Assembly: GCA_026415395.1 (NCBI GenBank)
Contig: JAOAHD010000007.1
Location: forward strand, 1,105,972 to 1,169,971
Origin: Candidatus Binatia bacterium
GTDB taxonomy: Bacteria; Desulfobacterota; Binatia; HRBIN30
Length of the DNA: 64,000 bases
Direction: 5' to 3'
Program-made: the position numbers and the translations under genes
Shown: piece by piece, positions 45,675 through 55,441 of the stretch
How the letters are laid out: each line of letters opens with the position of its first letter
Position numbering within the stretch: position 1 is the stretch's first letter
The notes under the pieces: generated by a model
Databases searched by the model: none
What the model was told of the DNA's origin: nothing
The model's input: only the letters and a program-made list of their open reading frames with translations

Positions 45675-46952
45675 GTGCTGTTCCGGGTGCGGTTACTGCC
45701 GGCACGAGCTCGCGGCTGTGTGGTGCGTGGAGTGCTGCGCCTCGTTGCCCTGAGCGTTGCCGGTTGCACGGGTTCTCGGCAGACGGATATGCCTCCTCTG
45801 CCGACACCCACATCTGTGGCGCACCCATCGCCCTGGCTCCGAACCGTATCTCCGATAAAAGTCAGCCTCACTCCGATACCGGCTGCCGTCACACCAACGC
45901 AAACTCCGACTGTCATCCGTACGCCGCTACCCTGGGCTACGGTTGTGCCCTCGGTCACTCACAACGCACCGAGTCCTTCGGTGACCTACTCGTCCTCGGC
46001 CACACCCTCGCCATCGCTACAGCAGCCTTCTTCGACCCCCTCGCAAACGTTCGGCCCGGCAAGTCCTACTCCGGAGCTCAGGCCGTTGCAGGTTTATGAG
46101 GCGTTCGTGGGTTATCCGATCCAGGTCGCTGTCGGGACGAGCGACGCCCCAGGCTGGGCAGTTTCGTACGAGGTTCTCACGGGACCGTTGGGCATCGCTG
46201 TCGCACCGAACGGGCCGCAGCCCCGGGTACTGTGGACACCGCAGGCGGCCGAGGTCGGGCCGCAATTTGTCCGAATTCGAGCTGCGGAGCGCTGCCCTCC
46301 GTTTCGGTCCGTGCTGACGAACTTAGTCTTTACCGTGCGGGAAGCCACGTCGTGCGAGCTGGTTCGCTGCGAGCCTTTAGTCGGCTGTTCCGCTGCGTTG
46401 AAGGAATTAGGCACGCCTTGCTGTGAGGGAAGTGTAGAACCGGTGCGTGTACCGCTGGCTCGTCTCCCGTGCCCTCAAGGGCTTGGGATCTGGGTCGGGC
46501 GGAACCTCAACGAAGGCTTCGGGCGGGTGCAGAATTGCGATCAATTTCGAGTGATCAATTTCGGTCAGATTGGCGCAACCGTGCGGCTTAATCTGGCTGT
46601 GCGGTGCTTGGATGTGAGCGAGCCGCTCTCGCTGTCGGTGAGTATGCGGACTGCAGAACGGCAATTGTTTCATGCTCCCCGCGTTATCGTGCGGCTGCAG
46701 CCTAATGACGATGGAGTTGCGGTTCGGCACGCGCTCGGCTTCCCTGTTCAAGGCCCAGGGCCATTTTTTGAATTCGAGGGTGCCGAGGCAGACCTGTTCG
46801 TTCGTGCGGAGGACGCTCAGGGGCAGGCGGTTGAGACTCGGTTGCGGCTGCGGCTGACGTTCGAAGATATTCCCGACATTGCCGATTTGGTGCCTGTGGA
46901 CCCGCCGTGGCGCTTGTCGGGGGGAGGCGCGGAGAACGCATCGCAGAAATGA
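45675..46952 (+). CDS. putative lipoprotein with Ser/Thr/Pro linker
   Basis: 425 residues from GTG 45675, or 409 from GTG 45723; neither has a clear ribosome site. The lipobox VAGC (Cys31) follows LRLVALS, so lipid attachment is predicted. A Ser/Thr/Pro-rich stretch (about 40-135) leads to a folded part with an Ig/cadherin-like putative-binding segment (VSYEVLTGPLGIAV, then LWTPQAAEVGPQ) and about ten Cys. No function is recognised. It sits between two large secreted-protein genes. Confidence 0.65.
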   Translation: MLFRVRLLPARARGCVVRGVLRLVALSVAGCTGSRQTDMPPLPTPTSVAHPSPWLRTVSPIKVSLTPIPAAVTPTQTPTVIRTPLPWATVVPSVTHNAPSPSVTYSSSATPSPSLQQPSSTPSQTFGPASPTPELRPLQVYEAFVGYPIQVAVGTSDAPGWAVSYEVLTGPLGIAVAPNGPQPRVLWTPQAAEVGPQFVRIRAAERCPPFRSVLTNLVFTVREATSCELVRCEPLVGCSAALKELGTPCCEGSVEPVRVPLARLPCPQGLGIWVGRNLNEGFGRVQNCDQFRVINFGQIGATVRLNLAVRCLDVSEPLSLSVSMRTAERQLFHAPRVIVRLQPNDDGVAVRHALGFPVQGPGPFFEFEGAEADLFVRAEDAQGQAVETRLRLRLTFEDIPDIADLVPVDPPWRLSGGGAENASQK

Positions 46953-47049
46953 AGCATGGACAGCGATTGTGGGTTCTGCGCTGTTTTCGTTCCTGCGGCG
47001 GTGTGGTAGGGTGTAGGGAGTGATGTCGGTGGAGAGAGGTGAGGGAATC

Positions 47050-49506
47050 GTGGCGAACAGAGCACTTCCGCTGTTGTTTCTTCTGGCGGTGATCTTCGGA
47101 CTGTTGTTCGTTACTGGGGAATGTCGTGCGTGTACCGGAGACTGCGACGGGAACGGCATAGTGACGGTCGACGAGGTATTGCGCGGGGTCAATGCAGCTT
47201 TGGAACCATCGGCCAGTGCCCTGGATCGATGCCCTTCGTTCGACCGTAACCTCGATGGCGCGGTCACCATCGATGAAATCTTGCGTTCGGTGGCCATCGC
47301 CTTAGCGGCTTGTCCGCCGGCTACGATTCACACCGTGGCTGGCAACGGTACGGCGGGATACGACGGCGATGGCAAGGACCCGCTCTCCACAGCCTTTTAC
47401 CTGCCGCAGGACGTAACCGTGGGGCCGGATCGGCTGCTGTACCTTGTCGATTGGAACAATCACCGCATCCGGCGCATCCGCAATGGAGTGGTGGAGACGG
47501 TTGCTGGGAGCGGTGAGCTGGGTGACGCTGAAGATGGCGACGCTCTTTACGTGCAGTTCAACCATCCCACGAATGTAGCCTTTGACCACCAGGGTCGGAT
47601 GTTGATTGCGGCTTGGCACAATTCACTCGTCAAGCGGTTGGATTTTAGCACTGGGCGCGTAGAGAATGTTGCTGGCACCGGGGCGCGTGCGTTTGGTGGT
47701 GACGGAGGGCCCGCCAACAGTGCGATGCTGGATTTACCGAGCTCGGTGGCGTGTGACAGCAAAGGGAACATCGTCGTATCGGACCAGGCGAACTACCGTA
47801 TTCGGTTGATCGACCCGGAGGGGATCATTCGCACCATTTGTGGCACATCGACTCCGGGCTACGGCGGTGATGGGGGGCCGGCAATTTTTGCGCAGCTCAG
47901 AGCGCCCAAGGGCCAGGCTGCGCCGCCCGCGGGTCGCGTCGCCATCGACGCGTCGGATCAAATTTACATAGCGGACACAGGGAATCACGTGATCCGTTTG
48001 ATCGACGTTAATGGGATCATCCACACGATCGCCGGTACGGGAGAGCCGGGGTATTCGGGCGACGGAGGACCGGCCACTCAAGCCCAGCTCAATACTCCAA
48101 GCGATGTGGCCGTAGGTCGCGACGGGTCCGTCTACATCGCGGACACGATGAATTCCGTGATCCGGCGAATCAGGCCGGACGGCATCATTGAAACCGTGGC
48201 CGGTAGTGGCGTGCAGGGTTTTGCCGGGGATGGCGGGCCAGCAGCGAATGCGCAGCTGGATCGTCCGTACGGCGTCGAGGTGGCTTCCAATGGGCATGTG
48301 TTCGTGGCGGACACCCACAATCACAGATTCCGCGTGATCGGCGACGTGGCGGACGCATTGGCGCCGCCACCGACTCCCACGCCCACGCCGGTCATCTTGC
48401 CGTGCTCAAACGACGTTGGCTCGATTTGCACTTACGCTGGGAATGGCGGAATGGGCCTTTCCCCCGACGGCACGCACCGGTTAGCAGCGACGCTGTACTG
48501 GCCCTTCGACATCGCGTTCCTGCCTAACGGCCGCAAGGTATTTCTCGATTGGAACAATCATTTGGTGCGTGAGATTTTGCCCGACGACACCGTCCGAACC
48601 GTGGTTGGTTCAGATTTCGTTGGGGACGGCCCAGATGACCTCAGCGATCTCACCGCCGAAGGCGCTGATCCGCGGACGGTGGCCTTGAATCACCCGACGG
48701 ATGTGGAGATGTTCCCTAACGGCGATTTGCTCTTCCACGCTTGGCATAACCACAAGCTGCGCGTGGTGGATCATGTTACAGGGCGCGTTCGGGTCCTTTC
48801 CGGCCGTGATGCAGGATTCGCTGGAGATGGCGGGCCGGCGAAAGACGCTCGTTTGAACCAACCGCCCCACGGAGTGTTCGACTCACAAGGAAACTACTTC
48901 TTTATCGACCAGCGGAACCAGAGGATTCGAGTAATTTACCGCTTCAGGGACGAGCGCGAGAACGGAATCATCGACACGGTGCTCGGCAATGGGACGAGCG
49001 GTTTCGCTGATGGACTTCTCAGCGAGGCGTTGGTGAGCTTCCCAACTGGGCCTAACCCGGAACCTTCAGGTGGCATCACGATTGACCAATTCGGGTCGCT
49101 CTATTTTGCCGACACCCTAAACCACCGGATCCGCCGCATCCAATTTTGCAGCAGTGACTTTAAGTGCGGCGTCGTGACAACCATCGCGGGTACGGGTGTC
49201 CCTGGCTATAGCGGTGATGGTGGCATCGCGACTGCCGCGCAACTGAATTACCCGCAGGATATCGAGATTGGCCCCGACGGGAACTTGTATGTGGCGGACA
49301 CGAACAACCACGTCGTCCGCATGATCGACCTCGCGACCGGAGTTATACAAACCGTGGCTGGCAATGGCACCCGGGGGTACAGCGGTGATGGTGGCCCCGC
49401 CTTGGCTGCACAGTTCAATCGGCCCTTCGGTATTGCATTCGACGAAAACGGTGACCTGTACGTGAGCGATACGTTCAACGGGCGGATCCGCAAAATCAAG
49501 CGCTGA
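47050..49506 (+). CDS. secreted NHL-repeat protein with N-terminal dockerin-like EF-hand pair
   Basis: 818 residues from GTG 47050 (GAGGTGAGGGA upstream); ATG 47023 has no well-placed site. The signal peptide is about 1-27. Two calcium loops follow, DCDGNGIVTVDE (31-42) and DRNLDGAVTIDE (65-76). About ten NHL-type blades then run with the hallmark TVAGNG/TPGYSGDGGPA and ADTxNHxIRxI phrases, split by a short Pro/Thr linker near residue 440. They should form one or two beta-propellers. The stop TGA shares its A with the next ATG. Confidence 0.82.
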   Translation: MANRALPLLFLLAVIFGLLFVTGECRACTGDCDGNGIVTVDEVLRGVNAALEPSASALDRCPSFDRNLDGAVTIDEILRSVAIALAACPPATIHTVAGNGTAGYDGDGKDPLSTAFYLPQDVTVGPDRLLYLVDWNNHRIRRIRNGVVETVAGSGELGDAEDGDALYVQFNHPTNVAFDHQGRMLIAAWHNSLVKRLDFSTGRVENVAGTGARAFGGDGGPANSAMLDLPSSVACDSKGNIVVSDQANYRIRLIDPEGIIRTICGTSTPGYGGDGGPAIFAQLRAPKGQAAPPAGRVAIDASDQIYIADTGNHVIRLIDVNGIIHTIAGTGEPGYSGDGGPATQAQLNTPSDVAVGRDGSVYIADTMNSVIRRIRPDGIIETVAGSGVQGFAGDGGPAANAQLDRPYGVEVASNGHVFVADTHNHRFRVIGDVADALAPPPTPTPTPVILPCSNDVGSICTYAGNGGMGLSPDGTHRLAATLYWPFDIAFLPNGRKVFLDWNNHLVREILPDDTVRTVVGSDFVGDGPDDLSDLTAEGADPRTVALNHPTDVEMFPNGDLLFHAWHNHKLRVVDHVTGRVRVLSGRDAGFAGDGGPAKDARLNQPPHGVFDSQGNYFFIDQRNQRIRVIYRFRDERENGIIDTVLGNGTSGFADGLLSEALVSFPTGPNPEPSGGITIDQFGSLYFADTLNHRIRRIQFCSSDFKCGVVTTIAGTGVPGYSGDGGIATAAQLNYPQDIEIGPDGNLYVADTNNHVVRMIDLATGVIQTVAGNGTRGYSGDGGPALAAQFNRPFGIAFDENGDLYVSDTFNGRIRKIKR

Positions 49507-52500
49507 TGTTCATGGGGCGCCAGAAGCTGAAGGTGCGTGGCACTCGGGCTCAACTGTCCCGGGTGCCGCTGGCTGTTTTGTTCGTTGTAGCCATTGTCTT
49601 CGTGGCCCGGGGCAGTTGGGCCTGTGTGGGGGATTGCAACCGCGATGGCAGTGTGACGATCGAAGAAATCCTCACGGGCGTGAACATTGCTCTCGGAGCG
49701 GCCGACCCTGCGCGCTGCGCTTCGATGGATCGTGATGGTGATGCCACGGTTACTGTGGATGAGATCATCGGCGCGGTGAACAACGCGTTGTCGGGTTGCC
49801 CGCTCGAGAGCATCATCCCCCCGAACTACGCGCAAACGTTTATCGAGGTTCGGGACTGCCGGCTCAGCACAGAGCACGAGGGCTACTATATCCGCGTGCT
49901 CACCGATGCAGCTGGGGCGCAACTGTACCGCGAGAATGCACCTTCGTTGCCGGTCGGCACTGTTGTGGTGAAGGAAGAGTACAACCGGCCCGATTGCCGT
50001 GCCGACTCGCTCGTGCGTTGGAGCGCGATGCGCAAGGAGCTGGACGGCTTCGAACCCACAGGGAGCAACTGGCATTGGCAACGCGTTTTGCGCGATGGCA
50101 CGATCGTGGCGGACGGCAAAGAGACCTGCATCGGATGCCACGTTCGACCTGCATGTTCAACGCGGGATTTCATGTGCACGGAGGCTGGCCCTCCGAAAGG
50201 CACGATGTCGTTTGTCATCCGTAGTCTCCCAGCGGCGTTGACCTCAATTACCGGAAGTTCGGTGGAAGATGTTTATGTCGTCGGTGCTGATCCTCCGAAC
50301 GACTCCTTTGGGCCGTACGTCTTGCATTATGATGGGCAGCGATGGCGCCGACTGAACACGGGGGCGCAGGGAGACTTGTGGTGGATTAGTGTCGAGCCGA
50401 TTGACGGCGCTTACTATCTCGTTGGTGAAGGGGGCCTAGTCCTGCGGTACGACTTGAATGCAAAGCAGTTTACGCGGCTGGTGACGCCAGCGAGCGCGAC
50501 GCTCTTTGGTGTTTGGGGCACGAGTGCGGCGAACATCTTCGTTGTGGGCGGGGATCCCAACGACGAAACCGGTGGTGGGGTTCTGTGGCACTTTGACGGT
50601 GTCGTGTGGTCGGCTGTCGACCTTTCTGGAGTGCTGCCGACCGGTGTTCCCACGCTCTACAAAGTGTGGGGCCGAAGTGCAGACGATGTGTACGCTGTGG
50701 GGCAGAGCGGTACGGTTCTGCACTTCGATGGGGAGCAGTGGACTCGGGTGCAGGCCAATTCCCGGAGACCGCTGTTCACGGTGCACGGGAACGGGAATCT
50801 AGTTGTCGCTTCGGGCGGCTTTGCCGAGGGGGTACTGCTCGAGTTCGAAGGGCAGATGTTTGTTGACCGCGCAATGCCGGGGACACCGCAAATGAACGGG
50901 GTCTTTGTGCGCGGCTCGCTAGCAGCAGCGGTTGGGGTTGGTGCCTCTCTCTCCTTGCGATCGCCAACGGGTTGGGACATCGTCGACACGAAGCTTAACA
51001 CATCGCGAGATTTCCATGCTGTTTGGATCGATCCTGAGGGTGGCCTTTGGGCAGTTGGCGGGGATCTCAGCGTCGCTTTGAGCGCTGGCATGGTGGCCTA
51101 CAGTGGCTCACGAACGATTGGGTCGGACGTGCTGGACATCTCACCGTGTCCTGCCCCGGAAGATCCGCCGCCACCCGATGCCACCGTCAGCTTTTCCCAG
51201 GACATTCTTCCGATTTTGCAAAATCGAGGGTGTCAGAGCCCAGCGTGCCATGGCGGGCCGTTCCCGTCGTCTGGTTATGACTTGCGGACTTACGCGGGCA
51301 TGTTCGGGCCGGGTGTGTGGGCGCGCTCGCTAAACGGATGTGAAATCGTGCCGGGTAACCCCGATGCGAGTCTCCTGCTCGAGAAGCTGGGCCCGACTCC
51401 GCGCTTTGGGCAGCGCATGCCTCTCGGGCGCGAGCCGCTGTCAGCCGACGAGATGGAGATTCTGCGCCGCTGGATTCTCGAGGGGGCGCGGAGCGACTTC
51501 ACGCCGCCGGCCGAGCCCTCCCCGACACCGAGTTCATCTCCCTCGCCAACGCCGAGCCCAGGGATGACGGAGAATTGCGACACCGCCGGAGTCATTTGTA
51601 CCACGATGGGCACGGGTAAGGCGTTGTTCGACGGCGATGGGAAGCCGGCCCTCGAAACGTCGCTCTATTTCCCCTGGAGTGTTGCGTTTGACGCGCAGGG
51701 AAGGCCGCTGGTGGTCGACGCGAACAACTTGCGCCTTCGCCGGCTCGAAGCAGATGGAACGGTCACGACCGTAATGGGCACGGGAATCGAGGCGTTTCCT
51801 GTGGATGGCACGCCGGCGGTCGAAACGCCACTTCACCACGCTAGCGAGGTGCAGCTGGACAACGAAGGTCGGTGGCTCATTGCGGGAAACCACGTACCGG
51901 CCGTTTTCCGCGTTAATCAAGACGGGCGCGTATATCGCGTCGCTGGTCAGGAGGAGGTCGGGAACGATGGCGATGGCCAAGCTGCTTTGAGCGCCAAGTT
52001 GACCACGCCCTTTGGTGTTTGCCCTTCACAGCGCGGGGGATTTTACATCGCGGACATCGACGCACATGTCATTCGATATGTGGACGCAGCAGGTGTGATC
52101 CACACGGTGGCCGGCAGTGGTGTGGCCGGGTACGCGGGAGACGGAGGCCCTGCTACGCAAGCGCGGCTGAACGGCCCTGCGCGGGTGCGCGAGGACCGGG
52201 AAGGGAATCTGTACTTCGTGGAAGTCCGGAATCACGTCGTTCGTCGCGTCGACAGGAATGGGACGATTTCAACTGTGGCTGGGTTGGGTGCCCGCGGATA
52301 CAGTGGGGACGGCGGCCCGGCGCTGCAGGCACGCCTCGACAGTCCTTATGACCTCCTCGTGTTGCCTGACGGCGGGTTACTGATCGTGGACACGGGAAAC
52401 AGTGCGATTCGCTGGATCGATCAGAGTGGTACTATTCGCACTGTGGTAGGGGGGCGGTCGGTTGGCTTCGGGGGCGATGGTCGCGACGCGCGTAGCGCTT

Positions 52501-52619
52501 CCTTGAGCCGACCGGTGGGTGCGGGATTGGCGCCAGATGGTTCCTTGTGGATCGCCGATACCTTCAACAACCGAGTGCGCCGAGTGGCAGACTTTGTGAC
52601 GTGGATTCACTCATGGTGA
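49506..52619 (+). CDS. secreted multidomain c-type haem protein: dockerin-like, cytochrome P460-like, propeller, cytochrome c-like, NHL
   Basis: 1037 residues; ATG 49506 overlaps the upstream stop. After the signal peptide (about 18-39) come two EF-hand loops (DCNRDGSVTIEE and DRDGDATVTVDE). A P460-like domain follows (about 103-225; VGTVVVKEEY, then C208-x2-C211-His212). A WD/BNR-like propeller (about 235-535) precedes a planctomycete-type cytochrome c-like domain (about 560-665; C576-x4-C581-His582, with a possible axial Met638 in QRMPLG). A Ser/Pro linker and NHL blades (690-1035, AGYAGDGGPATQARL) complete it. At least one covalent haem is predicted. The electron donor and acceptor are unknown. 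Confidence 0.8.
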   Translation: MFMGRQKLKVRGTRAQLSRVPLAVLFVVAIVFVARGSWACVGDCNRDGSVTIEEILTGVNIALGAADPARCASMDRDGDATVTVDEIIGAVNNALSGCPLESIIPPNYAQTFIEVRDCRLSTEHEGYYIRVLTDAAGAQLYRENAPSLPVGTVVVKEEYNRPDCRADSLVRWSAMRKELDGFEPTGSNWHWQRVLRDGTIVADGKETCIGCHVRPACSTRDFMCTEAGPPKGTMSFVIRSLPAALTSITGSSVEDVYVVGADPPNDSFGPYVLHYDGQRWRRLNTGAQGDLWWISVEPIDGAYYLVGEGGLVLRYDLNAKQFTRLVTPASATLFGVWGTSAANIFVVGGDPNDETGGGVLWHFDGVVWSAVDLSGVLPTGVPTLYKVWGRSADDVYAVGQSGTVLHFDGEQWTRVQANSRRPLFTVHGNGNLVVASGGFAEGVLLEFEGQMFVDRAMPGTPQMNGVFVRGSLAAAVGVGASLSLRSPTGWDIVDTKLNTSRDFHAVWIDPEGGLWAVGGDLSVALSAGMVAYSGSRTIGSDVLDISPCPAPEDPPPPDATVSFSQDILPILQNRGCQSPACHGGPFPSSGYDLRTYAGMFGPGVWARSLNGCEIVPGNPDASLLLEKLGPTPRFGQRMPLGREPLSADEMEILRRWILEGARSDFTPPAEPSPTPSSSPSPTPSPGMTENCDTAGVICTTMGTGKALFDGDGKPALETSLYFPWSVAFDAQGRPLVVDANNLRLRRLEADGTVTTVMGTGIEAFPVDGTPAVETPLHHASEVQLDNEGRWLIAGNHVPAVFRVNQDGRVYRVAGQEEVGNDGDGQAALSAKLTTPFGVCPSQRGGFYIADIDAHVIRYVDAAGVIHTVAGSGVAGYAGDGGPATQARLNGPARVREDREGNLYFVEVRNHVVRRVDRNGTISTVAGLGARGYSGDGGPALQARLDSPYDLLVLPDGGLLIVDTGNSAIRWIDQSGTIRTVVGGRSVGFGGDGRDARSASLSRPVGAGLAPDGSLWIADTFNNRVRRVADFVTWIHSW

Positions 52620-53420
52620 CAGCGACCCCCCACTCTGGGCGGTGTCGCAATGGATGGCGTCCTGCACGTACGCAGCTCCGGCCACACATTCCGTGAGCCG
52701 TGCAGCCCGGTTCAGGAGTTCGCTCGTCGTGGTCCCGTAGATGGCGGTGACGGATTCGTCCGTGCAGTGACGACGAATCACGTTTGCAAGCTTCTGTTGC
52801 TGGAGAGAAATCCGAGCCCGCGCTCGAGTGATCAGTGTGCGCCCTTTGGCTCCCCCGCCCTTGAGTGCCACGCGGTTGAATAACTCCTCCCAGATCATTG
52901 TGCCACTGCGCAATAGTCGTACCACGGCACCACTCACAGACCGTGTGCAGTCGCCAGTGGGTGAGGGCTCGTCGGTCGGCTCGAAAACGAAGCTGAGGTC
53001 CCGATTCACCGTTGTGCACATGTTGGCGATATCGGATTGGGCTTCGATGGTGCCGAGAAATCCGAGCTGCACCGCGGCACGGTCCGAGCAGAACCTGTCG
53101 ATGAGGTTCAGGGCGACCCGCAAAATCGCCTCGCGCTGGCTTTCAAGATCGGTGGCCGAACAGGAGGTGTCCTGTCCGATCGTGCAGCGGAAGCGTGCTT
53201 GCGCTGAGCGGGCTGCGCACAGTGCTGCCGCTCGGCCAATGGCTTTTTGGCACGGAATCGCGAAGCGAGGGAAATTACCCCAAAAAAGAAACGGGAGCCG
53301 CCCACCGTGAGCATGGGCGACGGAGCGAGGGAGTTGAGCGAGGATCACGAGCACGACTAAGAGGCGCAGCAGCGCGGTCACGCGATCTCGTGTAAGTCTG
53401 GGCAGCGGTAAACTCAACAC
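52611..53420 (-). CDS. secreted hypothetical protein
   Basis: 269 residues from GTG 53420 with a signal peptide (hydrophobic ALLRLLVVLVILAQL, cleaved near AHA). Nine cysteines occur in the mature part. The rest is mostly helical (AILRVALNLIDRFCSD, then ISLQQQKLANVIRRHC). I do not recognise the family. The 3' end overlaps the haem-protein gene by 9 bases, and the start is only 15 bases from the divergent MFS start, so the two promoters must lie inside each other's genes. Confidence 0.6.
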   Translation of the reverse strand: MLSLPLPRLTRDRVTALLRLLVVLVILAQLPRSVAHAHGGRLPFLFWGNFPRFAIPCQKAIGRAAALCAARSAQARFRCTIGQDTSCSATDLESQREAILRVALNLIDRFCSDRAAVQLGFLGTIEAQSDIANMCTTVNRDLSFVFEPTDEPSPTGDCTRSVSGAVVRLLRSGTMIWEELFNRVALKGGGAKGRTLITRARARISLQQQKLANVIRRHCTDESVTAIYGTTTSELLNRAARLTECVAGAAYVQDAIHCDTAQSGGSLSP

Positions 53421-53435
53421 ATGTGCGCGTGACAG

Positions 53436-54794
53436 ATGGCAGCACAGGGTTTCAAGTGGGTGCAGGATGGGAGGTATTTGTTGAGCGTGAATGGTAATCG
53501 AATTTCTCGTTCCGTCTTCGTCTCGGCTCTCCTCGCCCCCTGGCGCATTTTGCGAGAGGGCAGGCGCCGCCTCACAGCCTACGAGTGGCGGGTGGTGGCG
53601 GTTTTGGGAACAGCAAACTTTGTCGACAGTTACGACATTGCCATCCTGGGATTGGCGCTTCCACAGATTCAGGAGGGTTTGGGAATCGCTGAAGACGAAG
53701 TCGGGGGCGTGACCGCAGCGATTCGCCTGGGAGTGCTGCCGGCGTTGCTCTTCACCTGGCTGGCCGACGCATTTGGTCGCCGCCGCCTCTTGCTGTTGAC
53801 GATTTTAGGTTTCACCTTGGCTACCTTTATCACCGCGTTTGCGGCGAATGCGACTCAATTTACCGGTTTCCAGTTCGTTGCCCGAATGTTCATCGTCGCG
53901 GAAGGAATGCTGGCGGTTGTGGTGATCGCGGAGGAGGTGCGCGCGCGGTACCGAGGGTGGGGTATTGGTGTTCTGTCGGCTTTCGGTGCCTTCGGCCATG
54001 GTCTCGCTTCGGTGGTCTTCGCGTTGGTCGAGGTCCTCCCTTACGGATGGCGGGCGCTGTATGCGTTAGGAGCCCTGCCCCTCTTGTTACTGGCGTGGTT
54101 CCGCCGCTCCCTCCGTGAAACGCGACGCTTTTTGACACACCGGGAACAGGTGCGCGCGGAAAGTGCGTGGCGGCAAGGATTCCTACCGGTCAAACATCTC
54201 GTGCGCATGTATCCCGGACGGCTTGTGGCGCTTTGCGCGGCATTGTTGCCCGTGGCTTTCACATTGGATGCAGCGCTGATTTTCGTTTCGAAAACGCTGC
54301 AGGAGACACACGGGTATGCGCCCGCTCAAGTGACCTTGCTTTTCCTCACTGTGGGGATCGCGGCACCGGTCGGCAATTTAGTTGCCGGATGGTTAGGAGA
54401 TCGGTTCGGACGCAAACGGATCCTCCTCGTGGCCCTGCTCAGCAATGTGGTGGGCCTGCTGAGCTTTTACAACCTCAGTGGACCGTGGGTCCCTCTAGCC
54501 TTTGGCGTCATGCTGTTGTCCCTGCAGATCGTCTCGCCGCTTTTTGCAGCGTTGGGCGCCGAGTTGTTCCCCACCTCGTACCGCTCAACCGCCTCAGGCG
54601 TGAGACAAGTCGTTACGACGATCGGAGGAGCTATTGGCCTTTGGGTAGAGGGCTACTTGTACAGCTACTTTGGCTCCCACACGGCGGCGATCAGTACCTT
54701 GGTTTTGGCGCTTCCGATCGCGCCGGTGATCGTGTGGCTGTACTTACCGGAAACGGCAAATCGCGAGCTCGAGGACGTGTCGCCCGAACGTTGA
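53436..54794 (+). CDS. MFS transporter
   Basis: 452 residues with about twelve hydrophobic helices. The loop 2-3 motif appears as ADAFGRRRLLLL and its second-half counterpart as GWLGDRFGRKRILLV. The Asp in the first helix (NFVDSYDIAILGLALPQIQ) is typical of the sugar/aromatic-acid symporter branches. The solute is unknown. The N-terminal 45 residues are cytoplasmic and basic; a downstream start is possible. Confidence 0.88.
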   Translation: MAAQGFKWVQDGRYLLSVNGNRISRSVFVSALLAPWRILREGRRRLTAYEWRVVAVLGTANFVDSYDIAILGLALPQIQEGLGIAEDEVGGVTAAIRLGVLPALLFTWLADAFGRRRLLLLTILGFTLATFITAFAANATQFTGFQFVARMFIVAEGMLAVVVIAEEVRARYRGWGIGVLSAFGAFGHGLASVVFALVEVLPYGWRALYALGALPLLLLAWFRRSLRETRRFLTHREQVRAESAWRQGFLPVKHLVRMYPGRLVALCAALLPVAFTLDAALIFVSKTLQETHGYAPAQVTLLFLTVGIAAPVGNLVAGWLGDRFGRKRILLVALLSNVVGLLSFYNLSGPWVPLAFGVMLLSLQIVSPLFAALGAELFPTSYRSTASGVRQVVTTIGGAIGLWVEGYLYSYFGSHTAAISTLVLALPIAPVIVWLYLPETANRELEDVSPER

Positions 54795-54795
54795 G

Positions 54796-54825
54796 GAGCG
54801 CCTCGCCTTGTTGGGTACGGCGCTC
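54796..54825. terminator. inverted repeat between convergent MFS and efp genes
   Basis: GAGCGCC (54796-54802) pairs with GGCGCTC (54819-54825) around a 16-base loop, directly after the MFS stop. Without a T-run it can only be a weak bidirectional terminator candidate. Confidence 0.3.
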
Positions 54826-54855
54826 AAACACGAAAACACGAACGCCGCTCTGCGC

Positions 54856-55422
54856 TTACTTCGCGCGGGAGACGTATTCTCCGGTCTCGGTATCTACGCG
54901 GATGACGTCTCCCACCGAGATAAAGCCGGGCACTTGGACGGTTGCCCCTGTTTCCACCACGGCTGGTTTCAGGACGTTCGTCACCGTGGCTCCTTTGAGG
55001 GCGGGCTCGGTTTCCGTGACACGGAGGTCCACGGTTTTCGGCAGGGTCACTCCGATCGGCTGGCCCTCATAGAACTCGACCTGGACCCGCAAATTCGGCG
55101 TAATGAACTGCACCGCATCGCCCAGCGCCTCGGCGTCCAGCGCTATTTGCTCAAAGGTTTCCGTGTTCATGAAATGATAGAGACCGTCGGACTCGTACAG
55201 GAATTCCATCTCGTGCTGCTCTAACGTGACACGTTCGACCCGGTCCTCCGATCGGAAGCGGTTTTCGATCTGAACGCCGGAGCGCAGGTTCCTCATCCGA
55301 GTCTGCACCATGCCACGCCAGTTCCCAGGGGTAACGTGTACCACATTAGAGACCCGGTACAGGTCGTTTTGGTGTTTGATGATCATTCCGGCTCGTAGTT
55401 GGGTTGCTGGGATCAAAGGCAT
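54856..55422 (-). CDS. efp: elongation factor P
   Basis: 188 residues, standard length. N-terminal KOW-like domain with the tip loop TPGNWRGMVQ, then two OB domains ending VIRVDTETGEYVSRAK. The residue that is modified in other bacteria (Lys34 in E. coli, Arg32 in Pseudomonas) is Asn34 here, so neither lysylation nor rhamnosylation applies at that site. The protein relieves ribosome stalling at proline runs. ATG 55422 has GGAG upstream. The long frame extending to 55782 is not coding. A terminator-like hairpin lies just upstream. Confidence 0.94.
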   Translation of the reverse strand: MPLIPATQLRAGMIIKHQNDLYRVSNVVHVTPGNWRGMVQTRMRNLRSGVQIENRFRSEDRVERVTLEQHEMEFLYESDGLYHFMNTETFEQIALDAEALGDAVQFITPNLRVQVEFYEGQPIGVTLPKTVDLRVTETEPALKGATVTNVLKPAVVETGATVQVPGFISVGDVIRVDTETGEYVSRAK

Positions 55423-55441
55423 ACGAAAAAGCTCCGCGATC

